DNA of 64,000 bases from Tiliqua scincoides (taxonomy: Eukaryota; Chordata; Lepidosauria; Squamata; Scincidae). A program made the translations under genes and the position numbers. Under the pieces are notes generated by a model that searched no databases, was not told where the DNA came from, and saw only the letters and a program-made list of their open reading frames with translations. Location of the stretch: the NCBI RefSeq assembly GCF_035046505.1, contig NC_089826.1, forward strand, positions 7,296,254-7,360,253, in the 5' to 3' direction. Within the stretch, counting starts at the first letter, position 1; each line of letters opens with the position of its first letter. Positions 53,901 to 64,000 of the stretch are shown in pieces.

Positions 53901-56463
53901 CCCCAGCAATATTTTCCGTTATTTGTGAAACTAGAGAGGGATCTGTCAGGTAGGCAGTTGCACTGTGCTCACCACTGGAGATGCTGGATACCACTATATA
54001 ATGCCAATGTGATTTATAACATCTGATTTATAGAGACCAGCTTCAGGAAGCCAGCTAAATGTTTAGATGTGTGCATGGTGCTTTGTGCATTACTGGATAT
54101 GTGGGGAGCTTTTTGCTCAGGCTTTTTTGTTCATCAGCTTCATCCTCAAACTAACGAACCTGTAAACCACTCACTTGACTTGTGTGCACATATTAAGGTG
54201 AGTGTGAGTGGAGTAGACCTCCTTCAATTCAGTTCTACAATCTGTAGAAGTTATATGCATAAAAACAAACATGCACATTTTGCATGTCCGGCTAATCACG
54301 GGAGGAATTGTTTGGGCCCCTGAGGCTTCGCCCTCTGACCACAATGGAAGTGTTTTTGAGCTTTCCTTGAAAGCTGAGGATTTTACTAGAACTTGTCTAC
54401 TATCTTTTAAGCCTATTGGCAGGCATAAGGACTAGAGCACTGCTAAATTATTGCTGGGTGTTACATATTTCCAAACCACGCTGTGCAGAGCCCTTGCAGA
54501 AAACCTGGAATGCTTATATTGTAGCATGTCTGGAAGCTCAAGAAACAGAAGAAATTGTATGCTTATTTGTTAACTGAACACTCTTTCTTTCTCCCTCTCC
54601 CTCTAGGATAAATCAAGATGCATTTCATTTGCACACTTTCCTAGAGCTGGAGTACAGGGATTCCTGTAACTAGCAAGGAAGTATTCTAAAGGACTTTTTT
54701 TTTTCTGAATTGCCTTTTAAGAAAATCCAGCAGCTGTACCCGATACCCCAAACTGTTTGTGCAGGATCTCTTATGTAAAACCAAAATTAAAAGTTAAGCT
54801 CTCCGTATGTGACCTTTTTGCCACAATGTGTGTTCTGGTAGAATGGGAGTCATGCTGTAATGTAAAGGTGTTGCACAGACTGTCACCCTGTTGCTGACTG
54901 ATGCAAATGTAATGCTGCCATTTAATCAGTTGGAAGTAGGCTGCTGTTTTAGATCCTCAGGTTAAAGTGGGAGCCCTGGTTGTTATCAATACTTACACAG
55001 CTGTTAAGTGATGTTAGACTGAGGAGGAAGGCAAGGGGATTTACCTTCGAGAAGTGGCGCTGGGGAGCCCCACCCAGCGGAGCAAGGTCAGACTTTTGAC
55101 CAGGGAGATGTGTGTACGTGAGAGAGAAGGTACTGCATACCGGCTGGATATAAAGTACTTTAGAAAAGCTGCTGATTCTCCAGAACATTTTAAAAATCTG
55201 CTTAAAACCTGAGCTATACAAACAGAGTAGGTCTTGTGAAAACATGTTAGCTCTCAAGTTTCTCTCCAAAGAGGCTGTTTTGATGTAGTGGTACTTCCAA
55301 ACAAGCAATTCCTGATCTGAAAACAGTTTTGGAAAAAGTGGTATTTTCCAGAAGAGAACCGTACCAAATCCAAGTGATCTTTATCCCCTGACTGGTTTGA
55401 ATCTACATTTAGCTTGAGCTGGGTTCTGCCAAGGCTTTGAAAAGAACGTACATCAGAGTATGAATGTTGTGAGCATAGTACATAGGCAGTCAAGTTTCGG
55501 GTGGCTCTGAAATGTGCTTGTGGCTGACACTGTGACATTTTGCTCTTGAAATGTCAGTAGCCAAGGACTTGGCATAAACAAGCTTGGGTAAGGGGGGCCT
55601 CCTCAGACTGGAGCTGAAGTTTGCCAGGCAGTCTTGGCCCATCTCTGCTCTCCTTGTAAATCTGTATTCTGTGCTGTCTTGTAAAAGCAGTCTGTTAGCT
55701 GACAGAAATTGCCCATTCTGTGGTGTTCTTGTAAGTAGCAGGAGTTAATGTGCTCCATTGGTGAAGCTGTCACCAGCACCCAAAGCCAACTGCTTCTGTT
55801 TTGCAAGAAGTAGATGTTAAGCTTTGCTTTATTTGTTTATCCTGTCTGATCACCATCGTCAAACTTATTACTCCTAATAAATGAGAGGTTTTTTCTTAAT
55901 GCAAGACAGTTTGCATCAGGATATCTGATCCTGTTTTAACAAACATTTCAATGCAAAGTTCACTGACCACAAGTCATTTAAGGACCACACTTTTATTCCA
56001 GTAGGTATATAAACCACTTTTAAAAGGTGTGGGTTCATTTTTGGGAACAGTAACAGTTGTGTCTCTGGGGTTCCTGCCTCCTGTGTCTTTCACAGCTGTC
56101 TTTCACAAAATTTCACAGTGGAAATTTTCACAGGTGCTGCTGCTTGCTTTACTCTGTCTGGGAAGGCACCGCCTCAGAGTTGCAAACCTCAGCAGCCCAG
56201 CACTCTTGTGTTTCCTACAGTTGTGGTATGTATTAAAAAACAGAAATATTCAAAGGGTGTGTGCTTTTAACTTACTAAGCTCCTTAAAAAAAACAACTGT
56301 TGTCTAAAGGCAAAACAGGAAATTGTGCTGCGAATTAAACATGTTGGCTTGAATAATAAAGTGCCTTATTGAGTGTATAGTTCATGGTCACTGGCATACG
56401 ACAGGGTCCTTATAAGCTAAAGATCTAGTTCTCCCAGATACGATGGGGAACCATTGGCTAGAC

Positions 56464-56637
56464 CAGTGGTTCCCAAGCTGTGAGGCATGGCTTGCAGGAA
56501 CCAGCAAGAGGAGCTGCTGAATCCTTGCAAAAACCTGCCACCCTATACAGTGTATAGGATTGTAGCCCTAATGGGGAGCCACAGTCAATGGCCCAGTAGC
56601 TCAAGGGACCTGCCCATCAAAAGTTTGGGAACCACTG
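56464..56637. mobile_element. hAT family C, copy 3, in the distal GRSF1 3'UTR
   Basis: The ends are CAGTGGTTCCCAAGCTG and GTTTGGGAACCACTG. A perfect 8-bp duplication ggctagac lies at 56456-56463 and 56638-56645. It lies downstream of the AATAAA at 56355. Confidence 0.9.
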
Positions 56638-57002
56638 GGCTAGACTAGAATTCAGAATGGAGGCTCACATGATTACATGCTCCTCTGAACAAACTTAACA
56701 CTACACATAGAAAACTAGCACATCAAAATGGCCAAGTGCAACCTAGCTTTCTTGCTAACATGCTAAAGTTCTATGTGGAGGGATAAAGGATCATGAGCAC
56801 TCCCCTTGCTTCTTAAAATGATAGTCTAGGTTGGTTTCCACCTCAGATTATGTTTGAGAAGCAGACTGTGATGTATTAGGCCAGCTAGCTCATTCCCCGA
56901 GAGCTTTTCTCTTTCTGTCTGTGCTTGTCATTACAATTTGCTTGTAATGATTTTTCTTTTCAGTCTTACTAGAAAGTGAAAAGGACCGAATGGTAGAATG
57001 TT

Positions 57003-57030
57003 GCACGCGCGCGCACGCACACACACACAA
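57003..57030. repeat. CG/CA dinucleotide microsatellite
   Basis: Alternating purine-pyrimidine cacgcgcgcgcacgcacac runs directly before repeat family E. Confidence 0.9.
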
Positions 57031-57039
57031 TGCATTGTT

Positions 57040-57370
57040 GGCATCCTTCAGTCTCGGAAGACTATGGTGTCACGCTCTGAATGGTGGTTCTGGAACAGTG
57101 TCCTCTCCAGTGCGCGAAGCCTGGGTAAAGTAGGTATGGAGGATAGGCTGTTTCCCAGGCAGCAGATCCCCCCTCTCCATGTCGCTGAAATGGTCCAATG
57201 GAAAGGCAGAGGCCAATACGGTTGGTTCCAGCGGCATCGCAGGAGTTGCCAGAACGTGACTCTGTTCAGCCACGAACTGCCTCAGAGACTCCGGCTCTGG
57301 ATTTTGCCTCAAGGTTGACTCCTGAAGCCTTTTCCATAACTGGATGTAGCCACAAGGCAGTGGAGGTTTG
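57040..57370 (+). repeat. Interspersed repeat family E, copy 2 (longer)
   Basis: tccttcagtctcggaagact through tggtccaatggaaaggcag matches the copy at 44504. It then extends into a further 130 bases (ccacgaactgcctcagagac) that are absent there. Class unknown. Confidence 0.65.
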
Positions 57371-57725
57371 GGATCAGAGTTTTCCTTCTCTCAGATGAGC
57401 TGCCTTCCCAGGCTGACGAGTCCCATCTACACACATAGAATGCTATTTATTCTCTGTAAATTTTTAATATGCCAATAAAGGTACTGAAGTGTGTGCGGTA
57501 GAATGTTGTAGGGGACTAGTATTGCAATCAGAAGATGGCAAGATCATGTTAGATTTCTGAAGGGGGTATATGCTGTATAGTTCCCACCTTTCAGATGTTT
57601 CCACCAGATGTTTTCTACAGTTACTTAGTGTTTCTTGCTTGTGTGGGATCAAGTCGTCAGTTTCTGCATATACCAGCAGTTTTTAGCTGGCTTATAGTGT
57701 GATGTATAGTCATTCTTATAGAGAA

Positions 57726-57935
57726 GAGCCATAGATCAGTGGTGGAGCACACATTTGCCCTGCAGAAGATGCATGTTCACTCTCTAGCACCATCTCAAGG
57801 TAAGGCTGGGAAAGGCGTTTCTCGGTAAGAAACCCTGGAGTGCTGTTCCCAGGTATTGGAGAAATACTACCCCAAATGGGAAAAGAAATTTCCTCTAGAC
57901 CCCAATCCCTCGTTCCCTTTAAAATATTTTAACTT
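57726..57935 (+). mobile_element. tRNA-derived SINE downstream of GRSF1
   Basis: A-box-like tagatcagtggtggagcac, degenerate B-box region gttcactctctagc, then a body with aaggctgggaaaggc and gaaaccctggagtgc, a familiar squamate SINE layout. The 3' end is unclear. Confidence 0.65.
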
Positions 57936-58568
57936 TAGTATTTAGTAGTAGATAGTTTAGTATTTAGTCACAGCATGCTCAAACTATTAAATAATATAAG
58001 CAGCTGCTGGGCTTGGACTAGGCCATGTTGGCAGTGCTACTTGTTGCTTTCCTTTCATCAGTCACTTTTGTGGCTTCTGGCTAGAAAACACTGGTCTAAT
58101 TTAGATTTCAGCACCTGCCATCAAACGTACAAGTCTTAAATCTGACCTATGATAATCACATATCATTAAGTAGCATGTTCTTGCAGCACCTTTTTGGTGG
58201 TGTAGTTTACTGTGTACTTTAATGAAACACACCCACTCTGAGCCTAGTGCAGTTGCAAGAGTGGTGTGGTTACCAACCAGCCCGTAATGCATTTGCTTCC
58301 TGGCAGCACCTATGGCTGCTTTACCGTAGTGATAAATTGTGCTGCAATGGCCCTGGGTCCTAAAAGCTTATTCACAGCATGCAAGCATTTCTAAAAGATA
58401 GCTTGCTCCACCCTTACTCATCTTTCTCTGCAGTATACAGGTACAGGACAGCTCGGGATATATCCAATAATGTCTGTCATACAATACTGCTAATAGTAGC
58501 CTTGACTATTTGTGCTGTATGAACCTCACACATATCCTAGTATCCTCACTCCTACAAATAGGTTAGGC

Positions 58569-59183
58569 CAGTGGTTCCCAAACTGTGGGTTGGGACCCAC
58601 TAATGGGTCATGACCAGATTTTTGGTGGGTTGCCAAAGGATGATGGAAAGATCAGATAACATTGCCTCAAGCCTGGTAAACCTAGATTGGTCCAGATAGG
58701 AGGTCTGATAGGAGGCAGGAAGTCTGGTCTAGAGGGTAGAGCCTCCATTAGCCCGAAGATAACATCAGAGGGTCGCAAGTTCGAGGACACTTGCAGCTCC
58801 CTGAAGGGCTGAGAATGGCGAGACCTTGAAGCAGCTGACAAAGCCGAGTTGAGTGATTCCACCTGCTCTTGGTGTGAGCAAGAAGCGTCTTGGCTGCCCT
58901 CCATGTGAGAGATGGAGCTGCTTGTCAGCCTGCGTGGGAGAACTGGAGGCCAGAAGTGAGACCAAACCAAGAAGATCCATCTGAAATGTTGTTGGTTCTT
59001 GAAAGAGAAAACCTCTATGATTGTAAAAATCCCCTTGAAGGATTTAGAAATGCCTGCCTATGTAAAACCGCCTTGAATAAAGTCAGAGGAGTAATCCAAT
59101 GACCAGAAAGGTGGTATATAAATAGTTATTATTATAGTGTTTTAAAAAGTGGGTCCCTATGCTAAAACATTTGGGATCCACTG
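58569..59183. mobile_element. hAT-like element with a SINE inserted
   Basis: The outer ends are CAGTGGTTCCCAAACTG and TTTGGGATCCACTG. The middle, about 58722-59140, is a tRNA-headed SINE, so the hAT copy was split by a later insertion. Flanking 8-mers agree only partly. Confidence 0.65.
58722..59140 (+). mobile_element. tRNA-headed SINE nested in a hAT element
   Basis: The head gtctagagggtagagcc and B-box-like gcaagttcgagg begin it. It ends in accgccttgaataaa ... ggtggtatataaatagttattatt, a tail shared by squamate SINE/LINE pairs. About 420 bp, plus strand. Confidence 0.65.
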
Positions 59184-59189
59184 GTTCAG

Positions 59190-60640
59190 ATGGATGAGTT
59201 GACATGAAGTAATTCCCTCATTAAGAAAGCCACTAGTGTTCTGTTCTAGGCCAAAAATGTTGAGATTACTTGTTGAGGACTTTTCAAAAATTTAATAGGG
59301 CATATCTGAAATCAAATCCTTAACACACACTAAGCCAGCATGGCTACTTCTACCTGTTCAATACACGTTCAGTATCCCACTAATGTTCAAAGTGAAAAAG
59401 AACCAATGCCTTTCACCTGTTCAACCACCTGTTTAATGCAACTGATTAATGTTTAAGCAATGTAATTTTGCTAAGAGATGTTAGGTGCATACTACAGGAT
59501 TCCTAATCTCAGTAGTAGCTGGCTGAACTTCCATTAAGTCATTTTGGCACTATTTCAGGGGAGAGAAGTGGGGGCAAGGATTTCTCTTGTGACTGGTGCT
59601 CCTGAACTTGTTCACAAATTGCCTAGTGAGGGGTGCACAGCAGGGGGCAATGGTCACAGCTGATGCCAGTCTAGTCAGGGTACTAACAACCAAAGCAGAG
59701 GGTGAACGGTGCTAAAAAGACCTCTTTAAGTGGGGTAAACTAGTAACATTGAAAATAAGACCACTCTCATAGTGCCCTTATAAAAGTCTACAGTATGGCC
59801 ACAGTTCAACTGTAGTGTTCTGATTGTCACATCCCATGAAAAATATTGCAGAGCTGGAAAAGATGGGCAACTAATGATGAGAATGGCTGAAGCCAGCATT
59901 CCCTCTAAATTGCACCGGTGGGGAGCAAGAATCTGACCCCCACACAGCACTCCAGAGCTTAGCTGACAAGGATATCATTGCTAAGTGCACTGGAGCTGCC
60001 CTCATCCAGCTCTGTGCAATCACTAATTTTGGCAGGGAACATAGGCTTAAAAGAAAGTTGAAAGCATTTATGGCTTGCTACAATTCAGGGGGTGGGAGTG
60101 GACTGACAAAATTAAGCATGGTAGGGAAAGGGTGACGAGAAGTTTTTCTCTTACAATACTAGAAGCATCCACTCAAACTTGATTGGTGGGGGGTTCAGTA
60201 TAGACACAAGAAGGTACTTCACACTAATCCTGTTGTAAACTACCTTGATAGTCCCTTTGGGAACAGAAGGTACTGTACAAATGCTTTAATTAAAATGATT
60301 CTCTACACAGTACAAATATACATCAGTTATCTGCCAATCCAAATACATTCTATGGTCTTGGTGATTTCGTTTCCAGTACAAGCAGTCCTCTTTCCATAAA
60401 CCACACCATTTACAAAAATAACTAATGTCCAAGGGAATCAAAGGGTTTTAGAACAAAATTTCAGCCACCACAGTAAGAGATATTGCCGCCACTTAGCCTG
60501 TCCATTGCCTTTCACGGCATATTCTATCTGTAACACACTGTCTTCCTAGAATTCAGATTTTAACAGCCTAACTTTACGTAACACATGTATTGCTTACACA
60601 AACCTATCGGGCCATTCATGTCTACAGCCTTAATAGGTAG
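59190..60640. other. GRSF1-RUFY3 convergent intergenic region
   Basis: No gene recognised. A LINE-like tail fragment lies at about 60225-60300 (ttgtaaactaccttgatagt). It may include the distal RUFY3 3'UTR. Confidence 0.4.
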
Positions 60641-60643
60641 ATA

Positions 60644-61061
60644 CAGTGGAACCTCCATATCCATGGGTCATATCTAACCATCCATGGACACAGAGTCCAC
60701 CGAAGACTCCCTGCAGTTACATAGCTGGAGCCTCCAGGGGGCCCTCTTGGGTCACAACCAGGCCGGTGACCCATTCTTTTGGCCTCCACAGGCCTCAGAA
60801 TGGCCTGCAGAAGCCTCTGGAAGGCAATTTGCAGTTTGCTTCCAAAAACCGTAAGTGGCTTCTAGAGGCTTCTGCGGACCATTCTGAAGCCTGTGGAGGC
60901 CAATAGAGAGAGTTGCCAGGCTAGTGTAACACAGGAGAGGCCTCAGGAGGCTCCAGGTAAGTAATTGTGAGAGCTTCCAAAGTGGATGCCAGCATCTGCA
61001 GGATTCTATAGGCAGGGAGAGGGGTCTGGAACCAAACCCCCATGGATAGGAAGGCCCACTG
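60644..61061. mobile_element. Tigger/mariner-like non-autonomous element with internal hairpin
   Basis: TA dinucleotides flank CAGTGGAACCTCCATATCC and GGATAGGAAGGCCCACTG, a Tigger-like arrangement. Inside, 60781-60902 forms a long inverted repeat (ggcctccacaggcctcagaa against ttctgaagcctgtggaggcc). 418 bp. Confidence 0.72.
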
Positions 61062-61069
61062 TATATTTT

Positions 61070-62147
61070 CATTTATCACCTCAATATTCAAGCTCTTGTC
61101 TACTGGGACAAGGCATTTGCCTGCAATTCCTACCCTTACTGACAATCTACAAAAGCAAATGCCAGAGAGCTGCATGAAGAGGTTGGCAAAAGCCATGACA
61201 AGCCTTCTTGTCTAAACTTGTAGTAGAACCGGCCAACAGTGCAGAAAGAGAATCAACAACAAAGTTCAGTGCAGTTTGTTTCATGCACAATACATCTTTC
61301 ACAGACCTCAGAGAGGTCAGTAAACCTAGCTTTCATTTAAGCAGCATGTATAGAGCAGGGTGTCCCCACAGTCAAAATGAGGGGCAAAAATAAATCTATT
61401 TGCATCATTTTCCTCTTCGACTGGGCACAAATCACGTTTGTTTTCATGCACCACTTAATTTAATCTCAGGGTCTCTCGATGGGCTGATTCCAGTGCTGTG
61501 TTTCTTGCAGGCACAATCCAGTTCTTTAGCATATAAATGTGGGCAAGTGGTGTGATGTTCATTGGTTACAGTCACCTCTGAGTCCTTGAGAAAGCTGTAC
61601 GGCTCAGTGTCACAGCTCGCACTACAAATTGTACAGCTTAATGGGCAGGGCTGATGCACACAGCTCATTCTTTGGTGGTCAGATGGCTGGTTCTGTGTCC
61701 CTGACCTAAAAAATTGACCCCTGCAGGAGCCATTGATAACTGATGATTGAATATGCCTCTCAAGTTAACTAACGCAGAACCAATTCACAAACTATCACCT
61801 GCCTGTAAAAGCCAACATGTCAAGTCTTAAAGAACAGTACTCACTTCTAACAGAGACATTTAAGACATGAGCAAGGAAGTCCACAATCTAGACAGCAAAT
61901 AAAAACTCTTCAAAGAATGGTTTGCCCAGGACCCTTACACATGTACAGCTCCGATCGACTGTCAGTGTGATGACAGAATGCCCCTCAGTGATCACTCTCT
62001 GATCCTGCAAGAGGAGGCAAAGACATTTTCTTAAAAAGTCTTCAAAGGTCTCCGGAGATGTTCAGAGGCAACAGCATTTCATAGATGCTACCAGCTGGTG
62101 CAAATAAGCCACCTCGGGCAGAACCGCTACCAATCACCAGTGGAGTC
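61070..62147 (-). other. RUFY3: RUFY3 3'UTR (probable)
   Basis: Sequence after the RUFY3 stop on the minus strand. It holds no recognised gene; a 74-codon cysteine-rich open frame at 61668-61444 has no known match. I cannot identify the poly(A) signal, so the lower end is arbitrary: it is set at the border of a DNA transposon at 60644-61061. Confidence 0.35.
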
Positions 62148-62291
62148 CTAGGAGGGGCTTCCAGAATATTGCTGTATCAAGTGCTTGTGACACAGGTTGC
62201 AGACACATTCCGGGTTGATGCTAGAGGGAAGGGGTAGTTCGTTTTCTGAACAGTCCGCACAGAAGACTCCACCACAATTCTTGCAGATGTT
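62148..62291 (-). CDS. RUFY3: RUFY3 last coding exon, FYVE-type zinc finger and stop
   Basis: 144 bp, 47 codons plus TAG, with a cattcag acceptor. It encodes NICKNCGGVFCADCSENELP through CVCNLCHKHLIQQYSGSPS. It provides the remaining three cysteine pairs and ends with the RUFY3-like tail. The phase joins the preceding exon exactly. Confidence 0.9.
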   Translation of the reverse strand, partial: NICKNCGGVFCADCSENELPLPSSINPECVCNLCHKHLIQQYSGSPS

Positions 62292-62774
62292 CTGAATGGG
62301 AGAGAGGAGGAGGAGGAAAGTTACAAGGAATCTGAGCTCAGCCAGTTACAAATACTTATTTTGCACTGGAGAGAAGGCAAAGGAAAAATAGAACATTCTG
62401 TAACTCGTGTTTCAGCTATAGATTAACAGACTCCTTTCTGTAATGTCTGTGTCCTGCCACCTGGGATAACCCTTGATAGTTGTTAAATAAAACCAGAATT
62501 ATGTGTCTTTATGTAGCTGGAAAAGCAGAGGAGGGGGGGGGGAAAGGCTTGTGTTTAAAGCCTATCTCATTCCTAAGGCTCAGACTGGATAGTTACTGTG
62601 CTTCACACAACCCTCTCTAACATGGGTCATGCCGGAGTGAAACTCTCAACAGTAAAAGTGTGGATCTGCTATTCCCAGGAAACGTGTTGTGTACAAGTTA
62701 GCTCTTAGGTCTCAGAATACAGAACACCAATAGAAAAAGATGTCCTCAAGTCAAACAAATGAGCCACAGCTGTA

Positions 62775-62970
62775 GTGTTGGGTTAGGACTACGAACAGCC
62801 AGGTTCAAATTCCCACTCAGCGATGAAGGTCACAGGCCTTTGGACCAGTCGCACCCTCTCGGCCTAACCTACCTTACAGGGCTATTGAGGGATAAAATGT
62901 GGGTGGAGAAAACATCTACATATAGTGTCATGAGCATCTTTGAGCCAAAGCAGAATAAAAATGCAAGCAA
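62775..62970 (+). mobile_element. Sauria-type SINE, plus strand
   Basis: A tRNA-like B box aggttcaaattcccactcag is followed by the typical body (cctttggaccagtcgcaccc, ggcctaacctaccttacagg, gagggataaaatg) and tail (gcagaataaaaatgcaa). The head is worn. Confidence 0.75.
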
Positions 62971-62993
62971 ATTCACTCAGGATTCCAGTTTAC

Positions 62994-63068
62994 CTTTTTC
63001 TTGCTTCGGCTGCTTTCTTCTTGACATAACTGGCAAAGTGCTGACTTTGCAGTGTCAGGAGGCTGCTC
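62994..63068 (-). CDS. RUFY3: RUFY3 penultimate coding exon, first zinc-ligand pair
   Basis: 75 bp, 25 codons, EQPPDTAKSALCQLCQEESS then RSKKK, with an atctag acceptor and a gtaaac donor. CQLC supplies the first CxxC pair of the FYVE-type finger. Confidence 0.85.
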
Positions 63069-63687
63069 CTAGATAATTAAAATATATGTATGTATTCTCA
63101 TTGACACAGAAGACTGCCAAGTTTTCTGGCTAACCTTTCGACTTCATACAAATGTCTAACCTAAAATTTGCTAACCCCCCCCTCCATAAGATCCTGGAAT
63201 ACACTACAGTATTTCAAAGTGGCAAACATGGGGTGAAATGGGTCCCCCTCCACACTAAAGGTTCCATGTTTTCAGCTCCTGATGACCAACATTCATACAG
63301 GCAAATTCAACTGCAGCTATACAGAACAGCCATTTCCTGAGCACTTCTTAGAAGCATGTATTGGGCAACTATATTAATTTAGCACAAAGACAAGTTGTAA
63401 GCACATGGTTGTAGCAGCAAATCAAAGACTGCACAGCTGTGACATACCTGCTACAGGGTGTGTGCTCAAGAAACAGGTAGTGAGAAAGTCCAAATCTTAA
63501 CATACAAAAAACGTGAGCATTCATAGAAGCCATTCATTTCATAAAACCCCAACATTACAAAAATCAAGCTCCCAACTTTCTAAATAATTCACATACATAA
63601 AAACATATCCAAATCCAAAATGTTCACACACCCTAAGCTACTCAGGCTCTTCAGAGGTTCATTGTTTTAATAAAATATCATTTAGAT

Positions 63688-63867
63688 CAGGGGTGCTCAA
63701 ACTTTCAACTTTAGGGATGCTGGACCTTTAAAATTGTGTAGGAGAGATAATTTCAGCAGGTGCAGCTTGTCATCTGTGGGATGACAAGTTGCACCTGCTG
63801 AAATTCTCTCTTCTATACACTTGTTAAAGGTCCAGCATCCCTAAAGTTGAAAGTTTGAGCACCCCTG
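63688..63867. mobile_element. 180-bp near-perfect palindromic hAT MITE in RUFY3 intron
   Basis: The arms CAGGGGTGCTCAAACTTTCA and its reverse complement continue as an inverted repeat across nearly the whole element; the centre is at about 63775-63790. A perfect 8-bp duplication atttagat lies at 63680-63687 and 63868-63875. Confidence 0.92.
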
Positions 63868-63927
63868 ATTTAGATATATTAAAGATTCCCAGCAACTATT
63901 CTAAAGTAAGCAAAATAATTTACTTAC

Positions 63928-63955
63928 ATGCTCTTCTTGAATGCCTGGAGCTCCC
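63928..63955 (-). CDS. RUFY3: RUFY3 small exon (GAPGIQEEH)
   Basis: A 28-bp exon lies between a ttgtag acceptor and a perfect gtaagt donor. It reads in the frame that joins the next exon in phase 0. It is supported only by splice sites and frame, so it is less certain than the two downstream exons. Confidence 0.55.
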
Positions 63956-64000
63956 CTACAACAGAAACAAAATATTAACTTTGCGTTCGTGTCTGTTATA

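Larger units (their letters stand above)
54607..57479 (+). other. GRSF1: GRSF1 3'UTR exon 10 with several poly(A) signals
   Basis: A strong pyrimidine tract and CTAG acceptor at 54585-54606 match the donor at 52644, giving a 3'UTR intron of about 1.96 kb. Candidate AATAAA signals are at 55876-55881, 56355-56360 and 57474-57479. The stretch after 56463 holds a hAT insertion and another repeat, so the two nearer signals look more likely to be ancestral. No other coding sequence is recognisable. The true end is unknown. Confidence 0.55.
62148..63955 (-). other. RUFY3: RUFY3 gene, 3'-terminal coding exons only
   Basis: RUFY3 is a RUN-domain adaptor; the long isoform ends in a FYVE-type zinc finger and links Arl8b/endolysosomes to dynein, while short forms act in axon growth. 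The visible exons, 63955-63928, 63068-62994 and 62291-62148, join in phase to ...GAPGIQEEH-EQPPDTAKSALCQLCQ...ENELPLPSS...QQYSGSPS-stop. Four CxxC-type pairs are present: CQLC, CKNC, CADC and CNLC. The basic RHHCR signature of PI3P-binding FYVE domains is replaced by KKKNICKNC, and the usual RVC is CVC, so lipid binding by this finger is doubtful. ELPLPSS and the SPS ending fit RUFY3 rather than RUFY1/2. Synteny next to GRSF1 supports the call. The RUN domain and coiled coils lie beyond the window. Confidence 0.88.

Overview
The window is vertebrate nuclear DNA, most likely from a squamate reptile (a lizard). It has few short exons, long AT-rich introns, two CpG-island promoters, and a dense load of repeats typical of squamates: tRNA-headed SINEs with a Sauria-like body, L1 and L2/CR1-like LINE pieces, and many small palindromic DNA transposons. 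I cannot name the species.

Three host genes are recognised from their exons, in the order seen on human chromosome 4q13.3 (there RUFY3-GRSF1-MOB1B). (1) MOB1B, minus strand, is complete: six coding exons between 36487 and 1651 encode 216 aa. The first coding exon has only 14 coding bases and is followed by a 25.8-kb intron. (2) GRSF1, plus strand, is complete: nine coding exons from 41296 to 52618 encode about 440 aa, with an extra 3'UTR exon from 54607. (3) RUFY3, minus strand, contributes only its last coding exons (63955 down to 62148), which encode a zinc-binding FYVE-type tail. MOB1B and GRSF1 are divergent, with start codons 4.8 kb apart. GRSF1 and RUFY3 converge.

Layout: 1-1650 MOB1B 3'UTR; 1651-10632 MOB1B exons 6 to 2 with a composite hAT element at 4268-4907; 10633-36473 the repeat-rich MOB1B intron 1, with nested LINEs at 27.6-32.1 kb and a G-rich minisatellite at 35.2-36.25 kb; 36.2-36.7 kb MOB1B CpG island; 36.7-41.1 kb intergenic; 41.0-41.57 kb GRSF1 CpG island; 41.58-42.06 kb C-rich 60-bp minisatellite; 43.0-52.6 kb GRSF1 exons; 54.6-57.5 kb GRSF1 3'UTR; 57.5-62.1 kb convergent intergenic and RUFY3 3'UTR; 62.1-64 kb RUFY3 exons.

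The most unusual structure is a mirror-image arrangement of the two promoters. Each CpG island has, on its upstream side, a tandem array of the same approximately 93-bp repeat in sense orientation. Each also has, just inside intron 1, a minisatellite that is C-rich on the sense strand and G-rich on the template strand. Other notable points are a hAT-type element carrying an inverted pair of tRNA-like promoters, 72-73-bp palindromic elements flanked by TTAA, a Harbinger-like palindromic family with TTA/TAA duplications, and several hAT copies with readable 8-bp target duplications.

The three genes have no shared pathway. MOB1B is the Hippo-pathway co-activator of LATS/NDR kinases, GRSF1 is a mitochondrial G-rich-RNA binding protein, and RUFY3 is an adaptor in endosome/lysosome and neuronal transport.
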